DNA of 64,000 nucleotides, taken from Myxococcus landrumus (GTDB lineage Bacteria; Myxococcota; Myxococcia; Myxococcales; Myxococcaceae). The stretch covers positions 8,486,501-8,550,500 of the forward strand of contig NZ_CP071091.1 in the NCBI RefSeq assembly GCF_017301635.1. Direction: 5' to 3'. The notes below the pieces were generated by a model. That model was not told the origin of the DNA. It ran no database searches and worked only from the letters and a program-made list of their open reading frames with translations. The position numbers and the translations under genes are program-made. Shown here piece by piece: positions 18,041 through 26,809 of this stretch (its first letter is position 1; each line of letters begins with the position of its first letter).

Positions 18041-18070
18041 CCTGCCCTGTCTCACACACGACAGGGCAGG
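18041..18070. terminator. Hairpin terminator after the metalloprotease
   Basis: A perfect 11-bp stem, CCTGCCCTGTC (18041-18051) with GACAGGGCAGG (18060-18070), and an 8-base loop TCACACAC, 24 bases after the stop codon. The following bases are T/G-rich (tgttgtctggctttgg), giving a fair intrinsic terminator for this G+C content. Confidence 0.8.
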
Positions 18071-18243
18071 TGTTGTCTGGCTTTGGAGTGACCCCTCCCC
18101 GCAGGGCATCGCCCTCCAGGGAGGGGTGTTCGTGACGACTGTGTCGGGTGAAAGACAGACAGACTTGCGGGCCTCTTGGGAATTTTGAGGAGTGAGTAGA
18201 ATTCCAATCGCAGGCAAATCATGGCCTGTTGATAGGAGCCCGC

Positions 18244-19230
18244 ATGCAAGCGATTCCAGCCCCGGCGTTTCTGTTCAACCTCTGCGCCGGATATTTCGCG
18301 CCCAGGTGTTTGCATCTCGTGGCTCAGTTGGGGGTCGCGGATGTTCTGGGGAACACACCCATGAGCTCTGAGGACTTGGCACGGGCCACGGGAGCCCAGG
18401 CGGACACCCTCCACCGGATGATGCGGATGTTGGCCACGAACGGGGTGTTCGAGCGGCGGGGCAACGGCTGGGCGCACACGGATTACTCCGAGCACCTGAA
18501 GGTGAGCCACCCCCACTCGCTCCGCTCCTTCGTGTTGATGATGGGCAATGACCTCAACTGGAACGCGGCGGGGGCGCTGGGCGTCACCCTCCGGACGGGA
18601 GAGACGGCGGCCGAGGTGGTGTCGCCTGGCGGGCTCTGGCCGTACCTGCGGGCACGTCCCGAGGATGCGCGCATCTTCGACGCGGCGATGATCAGCAAGT
18701 CCCACATGGCCATCGGCGCGGTGCTCCAGGGGTTGGACTTCAACCGCTACGAGCACGTCGCGGACATCGCGGGAGGCCGAGGCCACATCCTCTCGGCGAT
18801 TCTGGACGCCACGCCGCGCGCACAGGGCACGCTGTTCGATTTGCCGGACGTGGTGGCGAACTCGCTCTCGCACCCGCGCATGAAGAAGCACCCGGGTGAC
18901 TTCTTCGTGGGGCCGCTGCCTCGCGCCGACGCGTACCTGGTGAGCAACATCCTCCACGACTGGCTGGACCCGCAGGCCATCTCTATCCTCCGGCACATCC
19001 GGGAGGTGGCGCCCTCCCACGCGGAGGTGCTGGTGCTGGAGATGATGCTGCCCGAGGGGCCGGAGCCGCATCCCGCCGTGGTGATGGACCTCATCATGCT
19101 GTCGCTGGCGGGAGGCCGGGAGCGCACGCAGGGCCAGTACGACGCCCTGTTCGCCGAAGGGGGCTTCAAACTGGACCGCATCATCTCCACCCACAGCCCC
19201 TACTCCATCCTGGTGGGCAAGGTCGCGTGA
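18244..19230 (+). CDS. SAM-dependent O-methyltransferase (family 2, plant-type dimeric)
   Basis: A 328-residue enzyme. The N-terminal ~90 residues form the winged-helix dimerisation domain (HLVAQLGVADVLGNTPMSSEDLA, RMMRMLATNGVFERR). The SAM site is DIAGGRGHIL, and the catalytic-base region is VSNILHDWLD, where the His of HDW is the usual general base of this family. Enzymes of this class methylate hydroxyl groups of small aromatic or polyketide molecules; the substrate cannot be predicted. ATG 18244 is chosen because TAGGAG lies 5 bases upstream; a TTG five codons earlier lacks this. It stands alone, with no biosynthetic cluster around it. A 7-bp hairpin follows at 19297-19315. Confidence 0.88.
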   Translation: MQAIPAPAFLFNLCAGYFAPRCLHLVAQLGVADVLGNTPMSSEDLARATGAQADTLHRMMRMLATNGVFERRGNGWAHTDYSEHLKVSHPHSLRSFVLMMGNDLNWNAAGALGVTLRTGETAAEVVSPGGLWPYLRARPEDARIFDAAMISKSHMAIGAVLQGLDFNRYEHVADIAGGRGHILSAILDATPRAQGTLFDLPDVVANSLSHPRMKKHPGDFFVGPLPRADAYLVSNILHDWLDPQAISILRHIREVAPSHAEVLVLEMMLPEGPEPHPAVVMDLIMLSLAGGRERTQGQYDALFAEGGFKLDRIISTHSPYSILVGKVA

Positions 19231-19296
19231 TGGTTGAGGTGCTAAACCCTCCATTTCATTGAAACTGTCACTGGGTGGCAATAATGGGACGGGGCC

Positions 19297-19315
19297 CCGC
19301 GCGGCGAACGCGCGG
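19297..19315. terminator. CCGCGCG/CGCGCGG hairpin
   Basis: A 7-bp perfect stem with a 5-base loop (GCGAA), 67 bases after the methyltransferase stop and 56 before the next start. It is probably the methyltransferase terminator; no T-run follows. Confidence 0.45.
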
Positions 19316-19370
19316 AGGGCTCGTTGAGTCGAGGTAGTCTTGGGGGCTCCTTCCCTTCGGGAGCCGCACC

Positions 19371-21002
19371 ATGATTCGCAGCCTCGGTGTCTTGAGTCTC
19401 GTCGCTTGTGTCGCCTCGGGTTGTTCGGAGTCCGGTGGGGAAGGCGGGAAGGGTGGCCCGTCGGAGTCGGCCTGTGAGGCGTTTGGCCGGTATGGGCCCG
19501 TGGGCACCACCTTCACGCTGCCGGGGCCCGATGCCAACGGCGAGCTGTACATCCCGGACGTGCAGAAGCGCTTTCCCCAAGTGGACTGGCGCACGCTGGA
19601 CCGGCTGTACATCCCGGCGGGCCGCTACACGCTCATCAACCTGGGCAACCTCCCGAACCGCTCGGCGGACCGGCGGCTGGTCATCACCAACACGGGGGGA
19701 CAGGTGGTCATTCGCCCCAACGCCGGGAGCAAGCAGGGCTATCTCTGGGCGGTGAATGGGGGCTCGAACTGGGTCCTCACCGGCCGGTATGACCCGGACT
19801 CGGGCACGGGGCACGCGGACTTTCCCGGCCACCGCTGCGGCGAGTACGCCACGTCGCGCGAGCGCTACGGCATCTTGAGCGACGACCTCTTCCTGAGCGG
19901 CGGTCACATGGGGCTGGGCATTGGGGACGCGCACAGCTTCGAATTGGAGTACCTGGAAATCACCCGTGCGGGCTTCGCGGGCGTGCGCATCAACCGCGCG
20001 GCGGGGAGCGACGGCAAGGTGCCGCCCCTCAACGACATCCAGTTGCACGACCTCTACATCCACGACACGGCCAGCGAGGCCATCTACTTCGGCTCCACGC
20101 AAGGCGCGCCCACGCCGCTGGGTGCGAACCTGAAGGTCTACAACAACCGGTTGGTGCGCACGGGGACGGAGTCTCTTCAAATCCAGAACCTGGGCGATGG
20201 CGCGGAGATCCACCACAACGTCTTCGCCTTCGGCGCCATCGACTGGCGCGCGGCCTTCGCGAGCTACCAGGACAACAACTCCCAGGCGCAGGTGCGCGCG
20301 GGCCGCATCCGCTTCCACCACAACGTCTTCGTGGGAGGCGCGGGCGCGCTGCTCAACTTCTTCGCGCAGCCGGAGCCGGGGGACTCGCCGCTGAACGTGG
20401 AGTTCACGGACAACTACTTCGCGGACACGCTGTCCCTGGGCATCTGGTTTGGTGGCACGACGGGCTCGGACGCCCGGTTCCTCTGGGAGCGCAATGCCTT
20501 CCGAGGACTCGACTTCGGCTACCAGGCTGTCTATCCGGCCTCGAGGGACCCGGAGGTGGTCCTCGCCAAGGCGGACACCATCAAGTCTCCCATCACGCTG
20601 AAGGAGAACCAGTGGGAGGGGCCTCGCAAGTTGTTCGCGGGGCTGACGGGGGGCAGCGGAACGGCGGGGACGGTGACGGCCACGGACAACGTGAATGGCC
20701 CGGTGGCGCCGCTGACGTTTGTCTCCACGGGGTTGCCGGCGGGGACGGCGACGCGGAAGCTCGAGCGGTGGGCGGCGCGCGCCACCCTGGCCCCCACCGC
20801 GCCCGAGGTGACGTACGCGGAAGGGGCGCTGGTGATGCATGACGGGCGGCTTTATCGGGCGCGGGCCCAGAGCACGAACAAGGTGCCTCCGGACAACGCG
20901 GCCGTGTGGGAGGTGTTGCCTCCGCCCGTGGATGACCTGCGCACCGCGCCGGGCACCGAGTGGGCCCAGCGCGGCATTGGACTGCTCGACGTCGCGAAGT
21001 AG
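19371..21002 (+). CDS. Lipoprotein with right-handed beta-helix fold
   Basis: A 543-residue lipoprotein: the signal peptide ends in the lipobox VASGC, followed by Gly/Ser-rich linker. Residues ~60-400 carry recurrent beta-helix features: LVITNTGGQVVIRP, FELEYLEITRAGFAGVRINRAA, LHDLYIHDTASEAIYFG, LKVYNNRLVRTGTESLQIQNL, AEIHHNVFAFGAI, IRFHHNVFVGGAG and VEFTDNYFADTLSLG. These resemble pectate-lyase/PL-type parallel beta-helices. The C-terminal ~55 residues (TYAEGALVMHDGRLYRARAQ, then DNAAVWEVL) resemble a ChiC/CBM5-12 carbohydrate-binding module. It may bind or cleave polysaccharide at the cell surface; catalytic residues were not identified. Confidence 0.8.
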   Translation: MIRSLGVLSLVACVASGCSESGGEGGKGGPSESACEAFGRYGPVGTTFTLPGPDANGELYIPDVQKRFPQVDWRTLDRLYIPAGRYTLINLGNLPNRSADRRLVITNTGGQVVIRPNAGSKQGYLWAVNGGSNWVLTGRYDPDSGTGHADFPGHRCGEYATSRERYGILSDDLFLSGGHMGLGIGDAHSFELEYLEITRAGFAGVRINRAAGSDGKVPPLNDIQLHDLYIHDTASEAIYFGSTQGAPTPLGANLKVYNNRLVRTGTESLQIQNLGDGAEIHHNVFAFGAIDWRAAFASYQDNNSQAQVRAGRIRFHHNVFVGGAGALLNFFAQPEPGDSPLNVEFTDNYFADTLSLGIWFGGTTGSDARFLWERNAFRGLDFGYQAVYPASRDPEVVLAKADTIKSPITLKENQWEGPRKLFAGLTGGSGTAGTVTATDNVNGPVAPLTFVSTGLPAGTATRKLERWAARATLAPTAPEVTYAEGALVMHDGRLYRARAQSTNKVPPDNAAVWEVLPPPVDDLRTAPGTEWAQRGIGLLDVAK

Positions 21003-21014
21003 ACGCGGGTGGGG

Positions 21015-22538
21015 CTAGCGGACCTGGCTCACGAGCCAGGTCTGCGCATCGGGGCGGCTCCAGAACTCATCCCAGCCGCTGTGGGTGTTGCCGTCCATCA
21101 CCGTGACCTGGAGCTCGCTGGTGTAGTTCGCGCACTGGCGCATCTGGGTCGTGTAGCCATCGGTGGGGTTGGTCCACTTCCACGCGTTGAACGTCCCATC
21201 GCCCCGGTTGCCCGCGGCCCAGATGGGGAAGTCCGCCAGCGCGCAGAGCGGCGTGGCGGTGGGCGTGGTGTAGGCCACGGGCATTCCGCCGGCGTAGGTG
21301 CTCCGGTACTGCTGCATCTGGTCGATGACGCCCGCGCCTCCGAAGGACAGGCCCGTCATGGTCACCCGGTCCGGGTCGATGGAGTAGAGGTTGATGGCCT
21401 CCAGCACCAGGGCGTGGGTGAGGGCCGTGTTCCAGTAGGTGTCCAGCGGCGCGCCGATGCGAGGTGCGTTGGGGGCGATGACGACGGCGGGGTAGGTGTT
21501 GATGAGCGGCTTGCCGGGGATGAGCTGGCGGATGAAGCCCTCCGGATTGGCGTTCACCTGGGTGTGGTCCGCGGTGAGCGTGATGCCGCCCCGGCCATGC
21601 AGGGAGAGGACGAGCGGGTACTTCTTCCCGGGAATCGCGCCGAAGTCGATGGGGAGGAAGACGGCGGTGTCGTAGGTGCCGCCACGAGACCAGACGTGCA
21701 TCTTGCCCGCGCGCGCGTCGGGGGCCACGGTGCCCGGATGCACCATGACGCTGACGGTGTCCGAGGCGGACCTGCCGCCGTTGTCGGTGGCGGTGAGGCG
21801 GAAGACGTGAAGGCCGCCCTGGGTGAGCCCGCTGATGCTCACGGTGGGCGTGTTGGCGTTGGTCAGGACGGCGGTGGACGCGCCGAGGACCTGCTCCCAC
21901 TGATAGGCGGCGATGGTGCCGTCGCTGTCGCTGGCCGTGCCCTGGAGCTGAACCGAGGTCTGGACCGGGAGGACGATGCCCGTGTCATTGCCCGCGTAGG
22001 CGGTGGGGGGCTGGTTGGCGAGCCGCTCACCCAGCACTTGCAGCTCGCGGACGCGGCACAGGCCGTCGGTGGGCGCGCGCTTGCACTGGAGGCGCACGTA
22101 GCGCGTCTCGATGGACTGGGCGAGCGCGTGGGTCCAGGTGGGCTGGGTGTTGTTGGTGATGGCCGCGCCGGGAATGGACTGGAAGGAGTCCGTGAGGGCG
22201 GCGCGGTGGAGCAGCTCGAAGTCGAGCATCTGCTGGCCGGCGGTGGTGTCCCGGCCGGAGTGCAGGGTGAGGCTGTCGATGCGGTGGATGGCCTGGAGGT
22301 CGACCTCCAGCCACTCGGGGCTGGAGGCCGCGGGGACGACGGCGGAGGCCCAGCGGTCCTCGGTGTTGAGCACTCCGTTGAACGCCTTGGCGTGGCTGTA
22401 CTGCGTGGGATAGCCGTTGGCGTGCACGGAGGATGCGGAGGACGGCTTTCCGAGCGCGACGTTGGTGGCTTGCGCCCACGCGGGGAGGGTGAACAGCGTC
22501 AGGGCGGTGACGAGGAGTCTCCGAGGGAGCCTGGACAT
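21015..22538 (-). CDS. Secreted esterase with discoidin (F5/8) and PKD domains
   Basis: A 507-residue exported enzyme. After a signal peptide (cleavage near AWA|QA) comes an F5/8 type C/CBM32-like domain (~25-170; NVALGKPSSASS start typical of discoidin). A PKD/chitinase-like Ig domain follows (~175-268; NQPPTAYAGNDTGI and GTIAAYQWEQVLG). Then comes an alpha/beta hydrolase domain with the oxyanion block PLVLSLHGRGG, nucleophile GLSFGG (Ser398) and a probable catalytic His486 in MDGNTHSGWDEFW. The layout matches extracellular polysaccharide esterases such as feruloyl or acetyl-xylan-type enzymes. It converges with the beta-helix lipoprotein with only 12 bases between, suggesting linked roles in carbohydrate degradation. 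Confidence 0.85.
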   Translation of the reverse strand: MSRLPRRLLVTALTLFTLPAWAQATNVALGKPSSASSVHANGYPTQYSHAKAFNGVLNTEDRWASAVVPAASSPEWLEVDLQAIHRIDSLTLHSGRDTTAGQQMLDFELLHRAALTDSFQSIPGAAITNNTQPTWTHALAQSIETRYVRLQCKRAPTDGLCRVRELQVLGERLANQPPTAYAGNDTGIVLPVQTSVQLQGTASDSDGTIAAYQWEQVLGASTAVLTNANTPTVSISGLTQGGLHVFRLTATDNGGRSASDTVSVMVHPGTVAPDARAGKMHVWSRGGTYDTAVFLPIDFGAIPGKKYPLVLSLHGRGGITLTADHTQVNANPEGFIRQLIPGKPLINTYPAVVIAPNAPRIGAPLDTYWNTALTHALVLEAINLYSIDPDRVTMTGLSFGGAGVIDQMQQYRSTYAGGMPVAYTTPTATPLCALADFPIWAAGNRGDGTFNAWKWTNPTDGYTTQMRQCANYTSELQVTVMDGNTHSGWDEFWSRPDAQTWLVSQVR

Positions 22539-22574
22539 GAGACCTCTGGGACACGGGTGGTGAAGATTTCTGGC

Positions 22575-22601
22575 TGCACTTGAACTTGCGTTGCAAGTGC
22601 A
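22575..22601. promoter_or_regulatory. Inverted repeat TGCACTTG/CAAGTGCA upstream of the esterase
   Basis: An 8-bp perfect inverted repeat (22575-22582 with 22594-22601); the inner AAC/GTT extends the symmetry with a one-base bulge. It sits 37 bases upstream of the esterase start and 118 bases downstream of the SRPBCC gene on the same strand. It could be the esterase operator or the upstream gene's terminator. Confidence 0.45.
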
Positions 22602-22718
22602 ATCATTGAACGAGAAGTGGCTCGCAAGGTCGCGCAGGCGACGGCAACTCCTCGTCCCGTGGGGTCTCGACGACTTCCGGCTCGCGTGTTCGGTCTCGGG
22701 ATGACCGGACCGGGTACG

Positions 22719-23273
22719 TCAGCGCGCCGAGGGCTTCTTCCCAGCAGAGTTGCGAGCGGGGACCTTCTTCGCGGACGCGGCCTTCTTCGCCACGGTGGTC
22801 TTCTTCGCGGACGCGGCCTTCTTCGCCACGGTGGTCTTCTTCGCGGACGCGGCCTTCTTCGCCACGGTGGTCTTCTTCGCGTCGGGCGCGCGCGCACCGG
22901 TCAGCGCGGCGTTCCAGTGTTCGATGTACCCGGCGCGCGCCGCCGCGTCGGGGAGTCCCTCCATGTGCAGTGCGACGGTGCTCCCGCGCGCGGCGGCGAG
23001 GACTCGAAGCTGCGCGGTCCTCGGCTGAGGCCAGTCCGCGCGGCTCAAGCGGATGCGCAGCAGGGAAGGGGGCCGCACCCGAACGGCGAGGACGTGGGTC
23101 CCATCCGCGAGCGTGGTCTCCTCGCCCTCCGTCAGTGCCGTCCGTGCCTGGGACAGCCATCGTCCCAAACCCTGGGCCTCGGCCCAGTTCCGCCAGGCGT
23201 CCTGCGCGGTGAGGTCCATCGTGCGACGGGCACCGGCCTGGTAGCTGCCATCCGCTGTGAGTCCTGTGGGCAT
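22719..23273 (-). CDS. SRPBCC-like protein with a Lys/Ala-rich histone-like tail
   Basis: A 184-residue protein. Residues ~15-130 look like an SRPBCC/AHSA1-type domain (LTAQDAWRNWAEAQGLGRWL, then ALHMEGLPDAAARAGYIEHWNAALTG). The C-terminal ~50 residues are three perfect repeats of KKTTVAKKAASA plus KKVPARNSAGKKPSAR, strongly basic like histone H1/HU tails. ATG 23273 is chosen because GGAG lies 9 bases upstream; the frame is open further upstream without similarity. It is divergent from the next gene by 121 bases. DNA or polyanion binding is an inference from composition only. Confidence 0.75.
   Translation of the reverse strand: MPTGLTADGSYQAGARRTMDLTAQDAWRNWAEAQGLGRWLSQARTALTEGEETTLADGTHVLAVRVRPPSLLRIRLSRADWPQPRTAQLRVLAAARGSTVALHMEGLPDAAARAGYIEHWNAALTGARAPDAKKTTVAKKAASAKKTTVAKKAASAKKTTVAKKAASAKKVPARNSAGKKPSAR
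22771..22878. repeat. Three perfect 36-bp tandem repeats (coding)
   Basis: The 36-base unit is repeated at 22771-22806, 22807-22842 and 22843-22878 without a mismatch. It is in frame with the minus-strand gene and encodes KKTTVAKKAASA. Perfect identity at synonymous positions implies recent expansion; copy number is likely to vary between strains. Confidence 0.95.
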
Positions 23274-23394
23274 GCGTGTGTTCTCCGAGGGCTCGCACGA
23301 TGAAGAGTGTCCAGCGCCCGAGCAACCTCGAAGTCGCACCCCGTCCCTCGCACGGCGCCCCCTGTCCGAAGGGGTCCTGGTGTAGACAGTCCCC

Positions 23395-24456
23395 GTGCGT
23401 TCCGACTCATCCGCTTCCTCCCCGCTCATCGAGCTCCTGCGGGAAGAAACCCGCCGCTACGTGCGGGGCTATCGCTCCGCCTCGCTGTGCGCTGGACTCA
23501 CCGTGAGGGGCGCGCACCACGTGCTCCCCTTGCGCGGACACGGGACTCCGCCCGCCGAGAATGCCTTGTACTTCCTGGGCACGCTGACCCAGGTCTTCAC
23601 GGGCTCACTCTTGAGACTCCTCGCGGATGGCGACCGGGCGCGGCTCGACATGCCGCTGTCGGAGGTGATTCCCAGGCCGCTCCTCCCGGATGCCAACGCG
23701 GGCACCATCACCTTGGAGCAGTTGGCCCGGCACACCTCTGGAATGCCGTACCTGCCGCCCAACCTGGAGGTGGCGGCGGCCAACCCCGAGGACCCTTTCG
23801 GCCACTACTCCGCGAGCCTCTTCGGCGACTTCCTCCGGAGCTATCACCCGGACTCGCCTCCGCCGCGCCCCGCTTCGTCGTCCCTGCTGGGCATGGGCGT
23901 CCTGGGCCATGCGCTCTCGCGCCGCGCGGGCGTCAACTACGGCCACGCGCTGCGGGACTGGCTGTTCACGCCCCTGAAGATGACGGACACCTCCATGCGC
24001 GTGACGGACGAACTGGCGCCGCGCCTGCTCCCGGGACACTCCGCGCGCGGCAAGCGCATGGCGCCCTGGACCTTTCCCGCGCTGCCCGGCGCCGCGGGGC
24101 TTCACTCCACCGTGCCGGACCTGCTGCGCTTCCTCGATGCCTGTCTCGGCGGCGATGAAGCCCTGTCGAAGTCCCTGAAGCGGACCTGGGACTCCGGAAC
24201 GGAGCAGGGGGCCTCCCCCCGAAAGGGGCTGGGCTGGTCCCTGTCCCAGCTCCAAGGCCACACCATCGCGTGGAGCTCATCGGTGATGGGCGGCTACGTC
24301 GGCTTCCTGGGACTGGCTCCCTCGGCGAACGCCGGTGTCGTCCTGCTCTCGGATACCGCCTGGTCCTGGTTCTCCGCGTTCAGGAACCGCGTCCCCCTGG
24401 AGGCTCCCGGCCTCGCGCTCCTGTCCCGGCTCCTCTCGGAGTCAGGCTCGCGGTGA
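23395..24456 (+). CDS. Beta-lactamase-fold protein lacking catalytic residues
   Basis: A 353-residue cytoplasmic-looking protein of the class C beta-lactamase/serine hydrolase fold. Recognisable blocks are LLRLLADGDRARLDMPLSEVIPRPL, ITLEQLARHTSGMPYLP, LFTPLKMTDTSMRVT, GAAGLHSTVPDLLRFL, and GYVGFLGLAPSANAGVVLLSD. The SxxK motif expected at GSVTK reads GTLTQ (Thr63, Gln66), the YxN motif region reads SSLLGMG, and the HxG near the end reads SSSVMGG. All three active-site elements are therefore changed, so it is probably a non-catalytic binding or sensing protein. It starts at GTG 23395; an in-frame ATG only occurs much later. Confidence 0.8.
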   Translation: MRSDSSASSPLIELLREETRRYVRGYRSASLCAGLTVRGAHHVLPLRGHGTPPAENALYFLGTLTQVFTGSLLRLLADGDRARLDMPLSEVIPRPLLPDANAGTITLEQLARHTSGMPYLPPNLEVAAANPEDPFGHYSASLFGDFLRSYHPDSPPPRPASSSLLGMGVLGHALSRRAGVNYGHALRDWLFTPLKMTDTSMRVTDELAPRLLPGHSARGKRMAPWTFPALPGAAGLHSTVPDLLRFLDACLGGDEALSKSLKRTWDSGTEQGASPRKGLGWSLSQLQGHTIAWSSSVMGGYVGFLGLAPSANAGVVLLSDTAWSWFSAFRNRVPLEAPGLALLSRLLSESGSR

Positions 24457-24568
24457 CGTCAGGCCGCGGTGCTTGTAGGGAACTGACGGGGCGAGCCCTC
24501 GCTCGGAACCCCACGGAGTTGCTCGCGCGTGGCGCCGAAGCCGTGGCAGCCTGCGCCCCCCAAATCCC

Positions 24569-25465
24569 ATGGTTGAATACGACCCTCATCGCTGGTGGAG
24601 CTACTTCCATTACCTCAAGGGCTCGATGGTCCGCGAAATCGTGGCCCGGGTCATGGTGTGCGTCCTGTGGTCCGTGGGCGTCACCGCGTATCACTATTAC
24701 GTCCGGCCGGTGGCCATCCCCGCCACGGTGCACACGCTGGCGGGACTCTCGCTGAGCCTCCTGCTCGTCTTCCGCACCAACTCTTCCTATGACCGGTTCT
24801 GGGAAGGGCGGAAGCTGTGGGGCGGCATCGTCAACGAGACGCGCAACCTGGCGCGGGCCTCGGGCGTCTTCCTCGGCGCGAGCCCCGCGCTCTATGCCGC
24901 GCTGGTGCGGTGGACAGCGGCCTTCCCGTTCGCCTCCGCGTCGTCCCTGCGAGGCCGGGCGAGCCTGGGGCCGCTGGCGAAGGACCTCCCTCCGGACGAA
25001 GTGGCGGAGGTGATGCACAGCCAGCACGTGCCCTTCGCGGTGGCACGGAGGATGAGCGCGCTCCTGGACCAGGGCCGCCGCGAGGGCCGCTATCCCGAGT
25101 ACGTGCAGATGCAGCTGGACCAGAACGTCCAGCTCCTCATCGACTACCTCGGAGGTTGTGAGCGCATCCGCAAGACGCCCATCCCATTCGCGTACGTGAT
25201 GCACCTGCGCCGCGCGCTGCTCGTGTACTGCTACACGCTCCCGTTCGCGCTGGTGGATGCGTTTGGCGGGCTGACGGTGCTGGCCACGTTCCTCGTCGCG
25301 TATGTGTTCTTCGGCATCGAGGAGATTGGCGTCGAAATCGAGGACCCCTTCGGCCACGACGACAACGACCTGCCACTGGACCAGATCTGCAACACCATCC
25401 ATGGCAACCTGTCCGCGCTGCTCCCCGCGCAGCCGCCACAGCCGGAGACACCTCCGGCCGCCTGA
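24569..25465 (+). CDS. Bestrophin-family anion channel
   Basis: A 298-residue inner-membrane protein of the bestrophin/UPF0187 (YneE) family. The N-terminal HRWWSYFHYLKGSMVREI, the helix LAGLSLSLLLVFRTNSSYDRFWEGRKLWGGIVNETRNLAR and the C-terminal GLTVLATFLVAYVFFGIEEIGVEIEDPFGHDDNDLPLD are all family signatures. Bacterial members form pentameric channels; some conduct anions, while a Klebsiella homologue was reported to be cation selective, so selectivity is not certain. Length is normal. It stands alone and converges with the nitronate monooxygenase gene. Confidence 0.92.
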   Translation: MVEYDPHRWWSYFHYLKGSMVREIVARVMVCVLWSVGVTAYHYYVRPVAIPATVHTLAGLSLSLLLVFRTNSSYDRFWEGRKLWGGIVNETRNLARASGVFLGASPALYAALVRWTAAFPFASASSLRGRASLGPLAKDLPPDEVAEVMHSQHVPFAVARRMSALLDQGRREGRYPEYVQMQLDQNVQLLIDYLGGCERIRKTPIPFAYVMHLRRALLVYCYTLPFALVDAFGGLTVLATFLVAYVFFGIEEIGVEIEDPFGHDDNDLPLDQICNTIHGNLSALLPAQPPQPETPPAA

Positions 25466-25481
25466 GCGGGGTGGGGTGCCG

Positions 25482-26570
25482 TCAGAGGGCCGCGAGCCGG
25501 CCCAGGACTCGGGTCGTGTCCTGCTCCAGGAAGTCGACCAGCTCCGCGGCGCGCGAGTGCCGGATGAGCGGCGCGTTCTGCCCCGCCCACAGCGACATGA
25601 GGTCCTCGCGCCCCTGTCGGGACGCGGCCTGTCTCATGGGCTGGGTGAGCCAGTTCTGGATGGGGTAGGGCGGGATGTCCCGCTCGAGGGGCGTGAGCTC
25701 CTTCATGAAGCGGTTGCGGATGCCTCGCGCGTAGCGGCCGGAGAAGACGCGGGTCAGCGCGGTGGCGCGAGAGGTCTCCGGGTTCCTCAGCGCCCGGCGG
25801 TAGGCCTCGCTCGCGTTGGACTCCTCGCAGGCGAGGAAGGCGGTCCCCACCTGCACGCCCTCCGCCCCCAGCGCCAGGGCCGTGGCCACCGACCGGCCGT
25901 CCGCGATGCCTCCCGACGCGATGACGGGTGTGCGCACCTGGTCCACCAACTGGGGCACCAGCGCCGTCGTCGCGGGAGCCTCTTCAACGGGCCGGAGGAA
26001 GCAGGCGCGATGTCCTCCGGCCTCGCTGCCCGAGGCGACGATGAGGTCCACTCCCGCCTGGTCCAGCGCGAGGCCCTCCGCCACGTGGGTCGCCGTGCCC
26101 ACCGTGATGATGCCTCGGGCCCGGCACGCCTCCAGGATGCGGGCCGAGGGGACGCCGAAGATGAAGCTGAACACCGCCGGCCGCATCGCGAGCACCGCCT
26201 CCACCTGCTCCTCGTAGTCCGGGGCGAAGGCGGCGGGGTACGCCGGCAGCGGGACGCCCAGCTCGTCGAACCAGGGTTTCAGCCGCTCCACGCTGGCCTG
26301 GAACTCCTCGGGGGATGGCCGCAGCTCACGCTCCCCCTCCAGCGGGACCCACAGGTTGATGGAGAAGGGGCGCGAGGTGAGCCCGCGCAGCTCCCGGATG
26401 GTGGCCTCGATTCCGGCGCCGTTCAGGTGGTTGGCGCCGAACGAGCCCAGCCCTCCGGCCTCCGACACCGCCGCGGCCAGCTTCGTCGACGACATGCCGC
26501 CGCCGAACGGGCCCTGCACCAACGGGAGCCGGACTCCCAACGTCCGCGTGACTCGTGTCTCGGTCCACAT
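25482..26570 (-). CDS. Nitronate monooxygenase / FMN-dependent oxidoreductase
   Basis: A 362-residue TIM-barrel flavoenzyme of the 2-nitropropane dioxygenase family. The N-terminal LGVRLPLVQGPFGGGMSSTKLAAAVSEAGGLGSFGANHL and the central GVDLIVASGSEAGGHRACFLRP, then PVIASGGIADGRSVATALALGAEGVQVGTAFLACEES, are characteristic FMN and phosphate-binding blocks. Such enzymes oxidise alkyl nitronates to carbonyls and nitrite and may detoxify propionate-3-nitronate; some members have other substrates. ATG 26570 is preceded by AGGAGGG at 7 bases. The longer open frame upstream has no similarity and lacks a ribosome site. Confidence 0.9.
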   Translation of the reverse strand: MWTETRVTRTLGVRLPLVQGPFGGGMSSTKLAAAVSEAGGLGSFGANHLNGAGIEATIRELRGLTSRPFSINLWVPLEGERELRPSPEEFQASVERLKPWFDELGVPLPAYPAAFAPDYEEQVEAVLAMRPAVFSFIFGVPSARILEACRARGIITVGTATHVAEGLALDQAGVDLIVASGSEAGGHRACFLRPVEEAPATTALVPQLVDQVRTPVIASGGIADGRSVATALALGAEGVQVGTAFLACEESNASEAYRRALRNPETSRATALTRVFSGRYARGIRNRFMKELTPLERDIPPYPIQNWLTQPMRQAASRQGREDLMSLWAGQNAPLIRHSRAAELVDFLEQDTTRVLGRLAAL

Positions 26571-26809
26571 GCAGAAGCCCTCCTGTCGCCTGGGTGGCGT
26601 AGCGGCGGGCAGCTCGCTCCGCCTCCTGAATGCCGGGCGGACGGGCCTGCCTCCCCGCCCAGGGTTACCGCGAGGAGAAGCTGGCCTTGTCGAAAGCGCG
26701 CCTCCGCCGGAGCTGCGGGAGCTTGCCCCGGTCAGGTCTGGGTGCAAGCCTGCCGTCGGGCCACTGTGCCACCACCGACGCAAACCCAGCCTTCGGGGAG
26801 CTCGACACC

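Noticed and set aside
22771-22878. Three 36-bp repeats, similar in length to a CRISPR repeat
   Set aside because: They are directly abutting without spacers and are in frame with a coding sequence that encodes KKTTVAKKAASA three times.
22499-22897. Arg/Pro-rich open frame of 132 codons on the minus strand
   Set aside because: It is an out-of-frame reading of the 36-bp repeats and the SRPBCC gene tail; the repetitive RRRPPW pattern reflects the DNA repeats.
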